Below, piece after piece: positions 25,855 through 36,762 of a stretch of 64,000 nt of DNA. The stretch is taken from the NCBI RefSeq assembly GCF_003464595.1, contig NZ_QRZF01000015.1, forward strand, positions 17,811-81,810, given 5' to 3'. Made by a program: the position numbers and the translations under genes. This stretch comes from Bacteroides intestinalis (lineage in GTDB: Bacteria; Bacteroidota; Bacteroidia; Bacteroidales; Bacteroidaceae). Position 1 is the first letter of the stretch, and every line of letters begins with the position of its first letter. A model generated the notes under the pieces. The model had not been told where the DNA came from. It saw only the letters and a program-made list of their open reading frames with translations, and did no database searches.

Positions 25855-27102
25855 TTATGATTTACAACTTATGACCGAGGCTACTTCACCCCGGTAGAAA
25901 CGAGTGATTATTTCGTCTTCTTCATTTAACATAGCAGCATTTTTCACTACTTTCCCATCTTTCAACGTGATACTGTAGCCACGTGCCAGTATCTTCTCGG
26001 GAGAAGCATCAGCAAGACGTTGTTGTAACAACTCCAGACGATGCCGTTGACGCGAAAGTGAAGTCTGAACAGCTAGCGAAATATCTTTCCGGGTAGTCAG
26101 TAATGCAAGTTTGGCATCGGACACACGCCGGACAACAGCAGAAGGAATACGGTTTCTGTATGAAATCAATTTACGATGTTCTTCTGTCAGACGGGAACGC
26201 ACACTTTCATGCAGTTGACTGATAAGCACTTCCAGTTCATCAGCAGCAAGGTCCATACAATTTATAAGATACTCTGCAGCAGCAGTCGGAGTCTTCACGC
26301 GGGTATGAGCCACAGAGTCAAGTACCGTATCATCTCTCTCATGTCCTATACCAGTGATAATGGGTAACGGAAACTGAGTGCAGGCAGCAGCAAGCAGATA
26401 GGTATCGAAACCGGACAAATCAGAAGTAGCCCCACCGCCACGGATAATAACCACAGCATCAAAATCTTCCTGACGATTCAGAATAGCATCCAGAGCAGAT
26501 AACACCGATTCTTCTACGCGGTCACCCTGCATCAATGCCGGAAATAATTCCGTATGAAAGAAGAAGCCACGTGGATTATTCTTTAACTGATGGCAAAAGT
26601 CCCCGTAACCTGCGGCTGTAGGTGATGAAACCACTGCAATACGCTGGGGTAAAACCGGCATTTCCAGTTCCTTATTCAAGGTCAACACCCCTTCCTCCTC
26701 AAGTTGTTTTAAAATTTCCCGGCGTCGGCGTGCCATATCACCCAAGGTATACGTAGGATCAATATCCTGCACGGTAAGACTGTAACCATAAAGTTCATGA
26801 AAACTGACAGTTACCTGAACCAAAACCTTGATACCAGAAACAAATGCCTGTCCTGTGGACTCTTCAAAATAAGGTTTCAGCAAACGATATACATTTGCCC
26901 AAATGGTTCCACGCGCCTTTGCTATCAGATTATTGCTACGGGGATCTTTCTGAATAAACTCCAGGTAACAATGTCCGGTACTGTTCGTACGCACATCGCT
27001 CAGCTCCGCCTGCACCCAATATTCATCGGGCAGGCATTGTTCAAGGCTCCGACGCACCAAAGCGTTTAAATCATACAAAGACAATGCTTCCATTCTGTTC
27101 AT
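25855..27102 (-). CDS. xseA: Exodeoxyribonuclease VII large subunit
   Basis: Catalytic subunit of ExoVII, 415 residues. An N-terminal OB-fold (about 10-105) has YWVQAELSDVRTNSTGHCYLEF. The catalytic core has PQRIAVVSSPTAAGYGDF, DAVVIIRGGGATSDLSGFD and ITGIGHERDDTVLDSVAHTRVKTPTAAAE. A long helical region (about 285-375) follows and the C-terminal ARGYSITLKDGKVV closes it. It is shorter at the C terminus than the roughly 450-residue E. coli protein but has all core motifs. Confidence 0.96.
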   Translation of the reverse strand: MNRMEALSLYDLNALVRRSLEQCLPDEYWVQAELSDVRTNSTGHCYLEFIQKDPRSNNLIAKARGTIWANVYRLLKPYFEESTGQAFVSGIKVLVQVTVSFHELYGYSLTVQDIDPTYTLGDMARRRREILKQLEEEGVLTLNKELEMPVLPQRIAVVSSPTAAGYGDFCHQLKNNPRGFFFHTELFPALMQGDRVEESVLSALDAILNRQEDFDAVVIIRGGGATSDLSGFDTYLLAAACTQFPLPIITGIGHERDDTVLDSVAHTRVKTPTAAAEYLINCMDLAADELEVLISQLHESVRSRLTEEHRKLISYRNRIPSAVVRRVSDAKLALLTTRKDISLAVQTSLSRQRHRLELLQQRLADASPEKILARGYSITLKDGKVVKNAAMLNEEDEIITRFYRGEVASVISCKS

Positions 27103-27147
27103 TTACGTATTACAGGTTACACATCACCAATACCAACATGTAATCCA

Positions 27148-28518
27148 TTATTTATTCTTCAACTTATACTCATTGTACGCCTTCCACATATCAGGTACCC
27201 CATATCCATAGATATTATCGGGGAAATCTGCACGGTCACCGGACCGACGCACCAATTCAATCACTTCCTTTGCCGTCAACTTCGGACAAGCCTGCCACAA
27301 ACAAGTCACCATACCACACATGATAGGCGAAGAGAAAGAAGTACCATTGGCCCGTCCCTGATTGCCATCGGGACGGATGACGTCTGATCCTAACCCCACT
27401 GCAACAACATCAGGCTTCACACGATGGTCTGCAGTATTTCCAATAGATGAGAAAGGTGCCAATATTGCTTTCTTATTGACAGCACCTACCGTCAATACAT
27501 TTTCCGCATCTCCCGGAGGGGTAATTTTCTTCCAGGAGCCCGTACCGGAATTGCCTGCACTACATACCAACACCATTCCCTTATCAGCAATGCGGGAAGC
27601 CTGGCGAGACATCAATGCATGCCGTCCATCCAAATCACGGTATTTATAATTCTTTGATTTGTCATCAAACGTATAATACCCCAAAGAGGTATTAATCACA
27701 TCCACTCCCACACTATCGGCAAATTCTACGGCAGCCGACCAATAATCCTGCTCTACCAAATGCTCCGAATATTCGTCTTCACTACGAAGCAACCAGAAAG
27801 AAGCTTCGGGTGCTGTCCCGGTCATGATCTCAGGCTGATTCATTCCAATACAAGACAGAACGCTCAAACCGTGACTGCTCTCCGCAAAAATATCCGCTTG
27901 GGGATTCACAAAATCTTTTGTACCCAAAATATGAAGATTCTGCATAGCAGTAATCTTATCTACATTGTGGAAACCGGCATCAATAACTGCAATCGTCATT
28001 CCCTGACCTTTGAAACCAGCTTCATGCAATTTATCTCCATTACTCAGTTGAACCTGAGTGATGGCACACCCATAGATACTATCCGGATGTATGGTTGGTT
28101 GATTGATTACAGAATCCCGTTCCGTTGACATTGTCGGTTTATCAGCACCGGGAGAGAACCACACCTTTTCCGTAGAACGTACAAAAGGTAATGCTGCAAT
28201 GCGGTCTATCAAAGTAGTATCATTACAAGATACTGTTACAAAATTATCCCATTTTCCAACCACTACGATATTCACTCCCAGTTTGCGGATTTCATCTATA
28301 TATTTGCGGCATACCGGAAGATCAGTAGAATCAATTGGAAGATTCTGCTTTTTACGGCGCTCAATAGCCTTTTCCGACAAGAACTTCTCAGGACGTTTTA
28401 ATGAATACTCTGTAGCAGCCTTGTCTTTTAAGCTGATGCGATACTTCAATGAATCTTGCTGTGCGGACACACCTGTCATAAACAGGGTGAAAGCCAAAAG
28501 AAGAAATAATTTTCTCAT
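27148..28518 (-). CDS. Secreted S8 (subtilisin-like) serine protease
   Basis: Exported protease of 456 residues with signal peptide (about 1-19), a pro-region (about 25-125) containing KFLSEKAIERRKKQNLPID, then the subtilase domain. The catalytic triad is visible: D180 in MTIAVIDAGF, H216 in SSHGLSVLS and S394 in NGTSFSSPIM, with the oxyanion asparagine in SAGNSGTG (N323). It ends soon after the domain, so there is no sorting extension. It sits between mnmA and xseA, with no sign of what it processes. Confidence 0.93.
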   Translation of the reverse strand: MRKLFLLLAFTLFMTGVSAQQDSLKYRISLKDKAATEYSLKRPEKFLSEKAIERRKKQNLPIDSTDLPVCRKYIDEIRKLGVNIVVVGKWDNFVTVSCNDTTLIDRIAALPFVRSTEKVWFSPGADKPTMSTERDSVINQPTIHPDSIYGCAITQVQLSNGDKLHEAGFKGQGMTIAVIDAGFHNVDKITAMQNLHILGTKDFVNPQADIFAESSHGLSVLSCIGMNQPEIMTGTAPEASFWLLRSEDEYSEHLVEQDYWSAAVEFADSVGVDVINTSLGYYTFDDKSKNYKYRDLDGRHALMSRQASRIADKGMVLVCSAGNSGTGSWKKITPPGDAENVLTVGAVNKKAILAPFSSIGNTADHRVKPDVVAVGLGSDVIRPDGNQGRANGTSFSSPIMCGMVTCLWQACPKLTAKEVIELVRRSGDRADFPDNIYGYGVPDMWKAYNEYKLKNK

Positions 28519-28536
28519 TCTATTATTATCTATTAC

Positions 28537-29616
28537 TTATTTATTTTCTGCAATAACCAGACCAATGCCACGCTGGGAAGCGATAAACGAGCCACCCACT
28601 ACCCGCCTTCCGATATAAAAGACAGCAGATTGTCCCGGTGCAATGGCTGAAGCCTCCGACGCAAAATGCACAAACAAACGTTCGTCTTCCAATCTTTTCA
28701 CTGTACATGGAATCGGTTTACTACGATACCGGATACGTACTGATAAATCCGGGGTCGAAAAGAACTCCTGCTCATCAATAATATGGTCCTGCTCAGCCAA
28801 CATATATTCAGTCTGCAATTGTTCGGCATCCCCTAACATCACTGTATTTTTCAGTGGATTGATCTTCAATACATAGGCTGGTTTACCTAAAGCTATTTCC
28901 AAGCCTTTCCGCTGCCCAATGGTATAATAGGGAAAACCTTTATGTTCCCCCAGCTTCACACCTTCAGAATTGACAAACCATCCGGGACCTATTTCCCTGT
29001 CAATTTCAGGGCTATGTTCACGCAAGAAGTCACGATAATCACCTTTAATGAAACAGACCTCCATACTTTCACCTTCTTCGGCCTTCAACTGATAACCTTT
29101 CTCACGCAAATACTCACGCACCTGTAGCTTCGTATAAGTTCCCAATGGAAAAATGCAACGTTTCAGCACATCCTGTCCCAATCTCCAGAGAAAATAAGAT
29201 TGGTCCTTCTTTTCATCGTCTCCGGCAACGATATATACTTTTTCATTCTTTTCTTCCAAACGAGTATAATGTCCGGTAGCAATCCATGCACAATCCAATT
29301 TATCCGCCCATTCCGTCAGTATGCGAAACTTGAACATAGGATTACACATCACACACGGATTGGGTGTCCGTCCCTGACAATATTCATCTATAAAGTTCTG
29401 TACAATCACTTTACGAAAAGCCTCACGTTCATCAGCTACATAGTGTTCAATCTCCATACTATCGGCAAGCTGACGGGCCTCTACAGGTTCATCTCCCCAT
29501 ACCCACATGGTAAGGCCCACTATCTCATAACCTTGTTCCTTCAACATTAAACAGGTAGCGGTACTATCTATACCACCGCTCATGCCTACCAATACTCGCT
29601 TTTCAGATCTATTCAT
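28537..29616 (-). CDS. mnmA: tRNA-specific 2-thiouridylase MnmA
   Basis: ATP pyrophosphatase that adds sulfur to U34 of Lys, Glu and Gln tRNAs; 359 residues. The PP-loop is [14 protein letters not shown]. The two cysteines of the mechanism are in TPNPCVMCN and [19 protein letters not shown] and [15 protein letters not shown] are further MnmA marks. First gene of the minus-strand run that continues through the S8 protease. Confidence 0.94.
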   Translation of the reverse strand: MNRSEKRVLVGMSGGIDSTATCLMLKEQGYEIVGLTMWVWGDEPVEARQLADSMEIEHYVADEREAFRKVIVQNFIDEYCQGRTPNPCVMCNPMFKFRILTEWADKLDCAWIATGHYTRLEEKNEKVYIVAGDDEKKDQSYFLWRLGQDVLKRCIFPLGTYTKLQVREYLREKGYQLKAEEGESMEVCFIKGDYRDFLREHSPEIDREIGPGWFVNSEGVKLGEHKGFPYYTIGQRKGLEIALGKPAYVLKINPLKNTVMLGDAEQLQTEYMLAEQDHIIDEQEFFSTPDLSVRIRYRSKPIPCTVKRLEDERLFVHFASEASAIAPGQSAVFYIGRRVVGGSFIASQRGIGLVIAENK

Positions 29617-29675
29617 TTGGGAGATTCATTTTATTAGCTTACAAAAATACATGATTTCGGGCAGAAGAAATAGAA

Positions 29676-29700
29676 AAGGCATACCTTTTTAGCATGCCTT
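29676..29700 (-). terminator. Terminator of the metallophosphoesterase gene
   Basis: On the minus strand AAGGCAT and ATGCCTT form a 7-bp stem around an 11-base loop, directly at the stop codon and followed by TTCTATTTCTTC. Confidence 0.6.
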
Positions 29701-30596
29701 CACAGAAAATACTTAAACGACCGGGAAGGCACTCTTCCACATCCTCTCACCAAGATAGAATCACGAGTAAGTTCCACAATAGAATATGCATTTTGCTTCT
29801 CTGTCTCTATCATTCCCTCATGTGTTATCATTGGGATTCCTTTATAATAGCCGAATGCTCCAGCATGGTGATGTCCCGAAAAGACAGCTTTCACACATGG
29901 ATACTTTGAAATAGTATTCAGAATTTCCACATTATTCAAAGCTGTAAACTCACTTTCCGGATAGAGCGGATGATGTGTAAAGATTAGCACATTATTCTTA
30001 TTCTTCTCACATTCAGCTAACAAATTATCCAGCCATTTCATCTGTTTCTTACTGACTCCCCCATTCCATCTATATCCTTGTTTGCCGCCAGTCTGTTTTA
30101 TATGCTTCAGCATCTCAGCCAGTTCCTGCTCTTTTTCAGTTCCTACGACATGAGCATATGCCGAAACTTCATTGGTATTCAACATAATAAAAATCCAATT
30201 TTGTTTCTGAAACGAGTAATACCCGGCAGGCATATTCAACTGCCTGTATAGAACAGAGACATCTGCCACCTCTTTATAATCATGATTACCCGTAAGATGA
30301 TAAATCTCACGATCCAAACGAGAGAGACAAGACATGATTGTTTTTAAGTCGCTGTTTTTTCTATCAACAATATCCCCCAAATTAATTGTAAACTCCACAT
30401 TCTGCCGATTGAAGTAACTGACACAAGTGTCCATTTTTCGTAGTGTCTCCCTATAGAACCGCGTATTTTCTGAAGGACAATCGGCATATTGCGCATCAGC
30501 AAACAACCCGAATTTGAGAATAAGAGGAGCATCTTGGGCCAATACATTGCCACAGAGGAAAGCCAGATATACAAATAATGTGATGAATGTTTTCAT
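29700..30596 (-). CDS. Secreted metallophosphoesterase (ADPRibase-Mn-like)
   Basis: Exported calcineurin-like phosphoesterase of 298 residues with signal peptide (about 1-20). The metal-binding blocks are in order: FADAQYAD, NLGDIVDRK, LTGNHDY, FTHHPLYPE and FSGHHHAGA. The D.QYAD form of the first block recalls Mn-dependent ADP-ribose/CDP-alcohol pyrophosphatases, so a nucleotide-diphosphate or glycerophosphodiester substrate is possible. It stands alone, diverging from the porin gene. Confidence 0.87.
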   Translation of the reverse strand: MKTFITLFVYLAFLCGNVLAQDAPLILKFGLFADAQYADCPSENTRFYRETLRKMDTCVSYFNRQNVEFTINLGDIVDRKNSDLKTIMSCLSRLDREIYHLTGNHDYKEVADVSVLYRQLNMPAGYYSFQKQNWIFIMLNTNEVSAYAHVVGTEKEQELAEMLKHIKQTGGKQGYRWNGGVSKKQMKWLDNLLAECEKNKNNVLIFTHHPLYPESEFTALNNVEILNTISKYPCVKAVFSGHHHAGAFGYYKGIPMITHEGMIETEKQNAYSIVELTRDSILVRGCGRVPSRSFKYFL

Positions 30597-30848
30597 AATA
30601 ACAAGCTATTTATAGTTATAAACAAAGTTCTCAAGTCGTTTCAACGTTCCAAATTTACAGTTTTTCATCCTACCAGACTGATTTAAATCGTCCGAAAAAA
30701 CAATTAATATTGTCCACATAAGTTTTGAATCATAAACGAGTCTCCCCCTCATAGATAGACATGTAACAAAAATGCAATATCTATGACACAAAAACATCAC
30801 ACGTATGTCCGACCTTTGCCGCCATAAATTAATCGACTACAACTTATT

Positions 30849-31904
30849 ATGAAGAAAAGCGCATTCATGCTGCTCATCGCCCTGCTGCCACTGGCCGCAA
30901 TAGCTCAAAATCCGTACCGCAATGAAGACGGAAAGAAGGTAGACAAAGAAGAATTGGAAACGAAGGATTATCTGCCGGAAATACACGGGACCATCCGCAC
31001 CAAATTTGAGTACCAAACAGAAATGGCTGCCAGCCGTTTTGAGGTACGCAACGCACGTATCAGCATCACCGGCAACGTGCTGCCCATCGTAGCTTATAAA
31101 GCTGAAATCGACCTATCCGATGAAGGACAAATAAAAATGCTGGATGCCTATGCACGCCTTTTCCCGATAAAGGATCTGACGGTCACAGCCGGACAAATGC
31201 GCGTACCGTTCACCATCGATGCCCACCGATCTCCACACCAACAATATTTTGCCAACCGCTCATTTATAGCGAAACAAGTAGGTAATGTACGTGACGTTGG
31301 TGTTACATTGGGCTATAAATTAGGAACCGAAGTACCTGTCACTTTAGAAGGGGGACTCTACAATGGTTCGGGGCTGACCAATCAAAAAGAGTGGCACAAA
31401 GAGGTGAATTATTCCGCCAAAGCACAGTTTCTCTTTGCCAAGAAGCTAAACCTCGCTTTAAGCATACAGAGCATACAGCCACAGGACGTACGGATAAATT
31501 CGTATGACATCGGTGCTTTCTATGAATTCGGACGCTTCCACATTGAAGGGGAATACTTGTATAAAACCTATGCAGACAATGCCTACGACAATGTACATGC
31601 TGTAAATAGTTTCATCAACTACGACCTACCTTTGCGAAAAGTATTCAATAAAATGTCTTTCCTGGCACGTTATGACATGATGACCAGCCAAAGTGATGGC
31701 AAAGCCATCGATGAAGAAACCGGAGCTTTAGCCACCACTGACTACAAACGTCATCGCGTGACCGGTGGTATCACATTTAGCCTCAGTAAAGCATTCCGCA
31801 CGGACCTTCGACTGAACTTTGAGAAATATTTCTATGCTAAAAACAGTATTGCCAAAGAGTCCGAACAAGACAAAATAGTGCTGGAACTAATGGTCAGATT
31901 CTGA
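30849..31904 (+). CDS. OprP/OprO-type outer-membrane porin
   Basis: Protein of 351 residues with a signal peptide (about 1-19) and a 16-strand-type porin region of the phosphate-selective porin O/P family (PF07396). Matching features are RNARISITGNVLPIVAYKAEIDLSD, VTAGQMRVPFTIDAHRSP, and the aromatic C-terminal strand KIVLELMVRF. Substrate choice is not visible; the family includes anion, phosphate and general porins. The 252-base divergent region upstream contains CCTTTG 30 bases before the start, which may be a weak -7 box; nothing else stands out there. Confidence 0.87.
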   Translation: MKKSAFMLLIALLPLAAIAQNPYRNEDGKKVDKEELETKDYLPEIHGTIRTKFEYQTEMAASRFEVRNARISITGNVLPIVAYKAEIDLSDEGQIKMLDAYARLFPIKDLTVTAGQMRVPFTIDAHRSPHQQYFANRSFIAKQVGNVRDVGVTLGYKLGTEVPVTLEGGLYNGSGLTNQKEWHKEVNYSAKAQFLFAKKLNLALSIQSIQPQDVRINSYDIGAFYEFGRFHIEGEYLYKTYADNAYDNVHAVNSFINYDLPLRKVFNKMSFLARYDMMTSQSDGKAIDEETGALATTDYKRHRVTGGITFSLSKAFRTDLRLNFEKYFYAKNSIAKESEQDKIVLELMVRF

Positions 31905-31949
31905 CACCTTTATTGGGAAGATATACTCCTCCAGAGCATACCTGAGCCA

Positions 31950-32022
31950 TACTTGCTCCGTACCATCTCCGTGTTTTCTCCGTATAAAGGTACCTCTGAG
32001 TGGAGAATGTACGGAGCAAGTA
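31950..32022. repeat. Inverted repeat in a 336-base intergenic region
   Basis: TACTTGCTCCGTAC (31950-31963) pairs over 14 bp with GTACGGAGCAAGTA (32009-32022). The loop repeats CTCCGT twice more and contains TCTCCGTGT and CCTCTGAGTGG. Overlapping reading frames on the minus strand (31887-32122) look non-coding. I see nothing else in 31905-32190. Confidence 0.7.
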
Positions 32023-32195
32023 CGGTCTTGATACGGTTCGGATATGGAGCAGATATAAAGTGAATGCACCACACAAGAAAAGCGAATTGTAAGAATAAGA
32101 GATTATAAGCAGTATCATTCAAAGTTATCGAATAATATAATTTCAGTTATTTTATAAAATATAGATTATCTCTTTCTAAAACTTTCCATACAAAG

Positions 32196-32227
32196 TTTGA
32201 TTATTTGCCTGAAAAATCTTATATTTG
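32196..32227 (+). promoter_or_regulatory. Bacteroides promoter for the 32241 gene
   Basis: TTTG (32196-32199), a 20-base spacer and TATATTTG (32220-32227) match -33 TTTG and -7 TAnnTTTG. The predicted start of transcription is only about 8-14 bases before the ATG. Confidence 0.65.
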
Positions 32228-32240
32228 AGTAAATAACTCA

Positions 32241-33098
32241 ATGCTTATGGCAAATCCGATTATTCCGGGAATACCCGAAGCAGAACAAGAACTGTTGTAT
32301 CAGAAACTAAACGAATACAACCGGGGAAGAACATCTTACAAAGATGCAGGTGCTTATCTGGTAGCACTGCCCCGTCCCGATTACCCCCGTTATTCATTAT
32401 GGATTTATTCTCCACTACCCGAACGCCAGTCTATTTTTTACATTCAAGACCTTTCTACAGATATTCATGAAAGCCTGCGGGCCGCAAGCAGTCTATGTTA
32501 TTACTCTCCCCGCTGCATGCTACTGGTGGAGTATAATGCTAAACGTATGCAAAGTAAGGGGGACGATATTATTGCTTTCGGGAAATATCACGGACACTTC
32601 CTGCACGAAATCTTCCGCATCGACCCGAGTTATGTTAGTTGGATTGCCTATAAATTCACTCCCCGCATTCCTAAACAGGAACGTTTTGTACAGATAGCAC
32701 AGATATACCATTCCGTTCATCTGGATATTCAAAAACGACAGGCAAGGCAGAAATATTCCACCAGCCGCTTTCTGGGTAAGGAGGGAGATAAAGTAGAGAA
32801 TCTAACGCTGAAAGTACTACGTGTACGGTTGGAAGACGATCCTTACAAAACAATGGTCAAAGGAACAACTCCCTATTTTCATGTCCGGCAGATACTTACA
32901 CTGGAAGACCCTATCGGCAATCTGGTCACTTTCCGGGTAAGTTCCCGCACTGCAAGCCGGGAATCGTGCCAAGTACCCGGTACAGAGCACGCTTTCCAAC
33001 CAGGTGAAACGGTATTTATCGCTTCAGCACGTATCTCATGCACCTTTACTTCGGGAAACAAGCAATATACGCGGCTTAATTATGTTAAGTTTAAATAA
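32241..33098 (+). CDS. Unrecognised cytoplasmic protein with a DUF3820/ExoX-C-like motif
   Basis: Protein of 285 residues (283 from the second ATG, MANPII). No signal peptide or membrane segment. Residues 113-121 (FGKYHGHFL) followed by IDPSYVSWIAYKF (127-139) resemble the short GKY.G..L...DP.Y..W module found as DUF3820 and at the C terminus of exonuclease X-like proteins. The C-terminal third (about 185-285) is predicted all-beta (LTLKVLRVRLEDDPYK, VRQILTLEDPIGNLVTFRVSS, FIASARISCTF) and could be an OB-like fold. Function unknown; a nucleic-acid role is only a guess from the motif. Its own promoter indicates a single-gene unit. Confidence 0.75.
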   Translation: MLMANPIIPGIPEAEQELLYQKLNEYNRGRTSYKDAGAYLVALPRPDYPRYSLWIYSPLPERQSIFYIQDLSTDIHESLRAASSLCYYSPRCMLLVEYNAKRMQSKGDDIIAFGKYHGHFLHEIFRIDPSYVSWIAYKFTPRIPKQERFVQIAQIYHSVHLDIQKRQARQKYSTSRFLGKEGDKVENLTLKVLRVRLEDDPYKTMVKGTTPYFHVRQILTLEDPIGNLVTFRVSSRTASRESCQVPGTEHAFQPGETVFIASARISCTFTSGNKQYTRLNYVKFK

Positions 33099-33154
33099 TC
33101 ATAAAAGATAAGCCGGTCTCTTTCCTGTTAAAAACATTCGTCCTTACTTTGCCG

Positions 33155-33232
33155 ATAGAAAAGGGGGTGCTATAAATATAGCTGAGATTATACCCAATGA
33201 ACCTGATACGGTTAGTACCGTCGAAGGGAATT
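33155..33232 (+). ncRNA. TPP (thiamine pyrophosphate) riboswitch
   Basis: The THI-box is clear: GGGGGTGC, the core GCTGAGATTATACCC, then GAACCTGATACGGTTAGTACC and CGAAGGGAA, leading to a T-run (TTTTTCTTCTTATC). It lies 77 bases before thiE, so it controls the thiE-thiC-thi4 unit. A possible promoter (TTACTTTG) sits at 33144-33151. The TTTTT after the last helix suggests a switch by termination or by blocking translation. Confidence 0.95.
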
Positions 33233-33308
33233 TTTCTTCTTATCTTCTTACTATTCGTTTATACTACTGCCCCTTTCTGCAAGTATAATTTCTAAATTCA
33301 GAATTTGA

Positions 33309-33929
33309 ATGTTTGACGTACAATTCATTACGCATTTTACGGCATCCATTTCTTATCCGGACTCCGCACGTATAGCCCTCGAAGGAGGCTGCCGCTGGGT
33401 TCAACTTCGGATGAAAGATGCTTCCGAAGAAGAACTGAAGACCACAGCCATGCACGTGCAGGAACTCTGCCGCCAATACGGAGCTACTTTCATCATTGAT
33501 GATCATGTAGATCTGGTGAAAGAAATTGGTGCGGACGGTGTCCACTTAGGAAAACTGGATATGCCGATAGAAGAAGCAAGGAAAATGCTGGGCAAAGGGT
33601 TTATTATCGGTGGAACCGCCAACACATTTGCGGACATCAGGCAACATGTTGCCGATGGTGCCGACTACATAGGTTGCGGCCCTTTCCGTTTCACAACTAC
33701 CAAGCAAAAATTATCACCTATCCTGGGACTGGACGGCTACCGTTCCATACTTGCACAAATGCAGGAGGAAGGCATATCCATCCCTATTGTTGCAATCGGT
33801 GGAATCACACGCGAAGACATTCCATCCCTGAAAGCATTAGGGCTGAGTGGGATAGCGCTAAGCGGCGGTATTCTGAAAGCAGAGAATCCTGTACATGAAA
33901 TGGAGACAATTATACGACTGACCCAATAG
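33309..33929 (+). CDS. thiE: Thiamine phosphate synthase
   Basis: TIM-barrel enzyme of 206 residues that joins HMP-pyrophosphate and thiazole phosphate to give thiamine phosphate. Family marks: GGCRWVQLRMKD near the N terminus, ATFIIDDHVDLVKEIGADGVHLGKLDM, GGTANTFADI, ADYIGCGPFRFTTTKQK and PIVAIGGITREDI. First gene after the TPP riboswitch and 17 bases ahead of thiC. Confidence 0.94.
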   Translation: MFDVQFITHFTASISYPDSARIALEGGCRWVQLRMKDASEEELKTTAMHVQELCRQYGATFIIDDHVDLVKEIGADGVHLGKLDMPIEEARKMLGKGFIIGGTANTFADIRQHVADGADYIGCGPFRFTTTKQKLSPILGLDGYRSILAQMQEEGISIPIVAIGGITREDIPSLKALGLSGIALSGGILKAENPVHEMETIIRLTQ

Positions 33930-33943
33930 CAATCAATTAGTGA

Positions 33944-35671
<1,728 letters not shown>

Positions 35672-35737
35672 ACTTTTAGAGTATCTCTCTTTGTATTATT
35701 CATAAAGAACAAAATAACTTTTTAAACTTATAAGAAC

Positions 35738-36511
35738 ATGATTGAAACAAAAGTATCCAAAGGTATCATTAGTACCTATTTTGAGAAATTAGAAAGAAAC
35801 CTTGATCTGGATGTAGCCATTGTAGGTGGTGGCCCGTCGGGTATCGTAGCTGCTTACTATCTGGCAAAGGCCGGATTGAAAGTAGCACAGTTTGACCGTA
35901 AACTTGCCCCCGGCGGTGGCATGTGGGGTGGCGCTATGATGTTCAACCAGATTGTAATTCAGGAAGAAGCCATTGATATTATAAAAGAATTCAATATCAA
36001 CCACGAGAAGTATGAAGACGGGCTCTATGTAATGGACTCTGTGGAAAGTACTTCCGCATTGCTTTACCATGCCGTACATGCAGGAGCCACCGTATTCAAC
36101 TGTTATTCTGTAGAAGATGTTATTTTCAAAAATAACACAGTAAATGGAGTAGTCGTAAACTGGACTCCCGTATTGCGCGAAGGTATGCACGTAGACCCAC
36201 TGAACATCCTTGCCAAAATAGTAGTGGACGGAACAGGACACGACAGCGAAATCGCCGCTACCGTGGCACGCAAAAATGGCAGTCGCCTGGCCACCGAAAC
36301 AGGTGGTGTGATTGGTGAACGTTCATTGGACGTAATTGCAGGAGAAGAAGAAGTAGTAAACGGTACAAAAGAAATTTATCCGGGACTGTACGTTTGCGGT
36401 ATGGCAGCTTCTGCCGTTTCGGGAACTCCACGCATGGGCCCTATCTTCGGCGGCATGTTGATGTCAGGTAAAAAGGTTGCTGAAGAGATTATTGCAAAGT
36501 TGAAGAAATAA
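35738..36511 (+). CDS. thi4: Sulfide-dependent ADP-thiazole synthase (Thi4 type)
   Basis: FAD/NAD-fold enzyme of 257 residues that makes the thiamine thiazole from NAD and glycine. The dinucleotide motif is VAIVGGGPSGIVAAYYLAKAG, followed by GGGMWGGAMMFN and CGMAASAVSGTPRMGPIFGGM. In yeast Thi4 the sulfur comes from a cysteine just before MDP; here the matching residue is H151 in REGMHVDPL, as in archaeal enzymes that use free sulfide. It follows thiC after 66 bases. No thiG, thiH, thiS or thiF is in this window, so Thi4 probably supplies the thiazole. Confidence 0.92.
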   Translation: MIETKVSKGIISTYFEKLERNLDLDVAIVGGGPSGIVAAYYLAKAGLKVAQFDRKLAPGGGMWGGAMMFNQIVIQEEAIDIIKEFNINHEKYEDGLYVMDSVESTSALLYHAVHAGATVFNCYSVEDVIFKNNTVNGVVVNWTPVLREGMHVDPLNILAKIVVDGTGHDSEIAATVARKNGSRLATETGGVIGERSLDVIAGEEEVVNGTKEIYPGLYVCGMAASAVSGTPRMGPIFGGMLMSGKKVAEEIIAKLKK

Positions 36512-36535
36512 ATCTTTCATAGACTATTTTCCCAT

Positions 36536-36612
36536 ATATACCGAGCGAGCGATTATCCGTTTCTACGATGTCACATACAATTGATAGAGACGGAAATCTT
36601 TCGCCCGTATAT
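36536..36612. repeat. Long imperfect hairpin after thi4
   Basis: Outer arms ATATAC (36536-36541) and GTATAT (36607-36612) enclose further matched pairs, including TCCGT with ACGGA and TCT with AGA. ATTGTTTTATCC follows. It could end the thiamine transcript. Confidence 0.5.
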
Positions 36613-36703
36613 TGTTTTATCCTTTTGTGACCTTGCTAAATCTATTTTTCTTATCAGGTGTTATTTTCTCCGGCAGAAATTATCAATGAACAACAAAATT
36701 ATA

Positions 36704-36711
36704 TAACTTTG
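36704..36711 (+). promoter_or_regulatory. Bacteroides -7 box before the beta-propeller lipoprotein gene
   Basis: TAACTTTG matches TAnnTTTG, 51 bases before the ATG at 36763. No -33 TTTG is found at the usual distance. Confidence 0.45.
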
Positions 36712-36762
36712 TTTCCTACGAACACTTTGATAAATATTTAGCAAATTTATTACTGACACATC

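Noticed and set aside
30606..30800. 64-residue minus-strand ORF upstream of the porin
   Set aside because: Lies in the divergent promoter region, with no ribosome-binding site or recognisable domain.
31887..32122. Overlapping minus-strand ORFs of 61-74 residues
   Set aside because: They overlap in several frames over an inverted repeat, with no start signal, no family resemblance and Cys/Tyr/Arg-rich composition.
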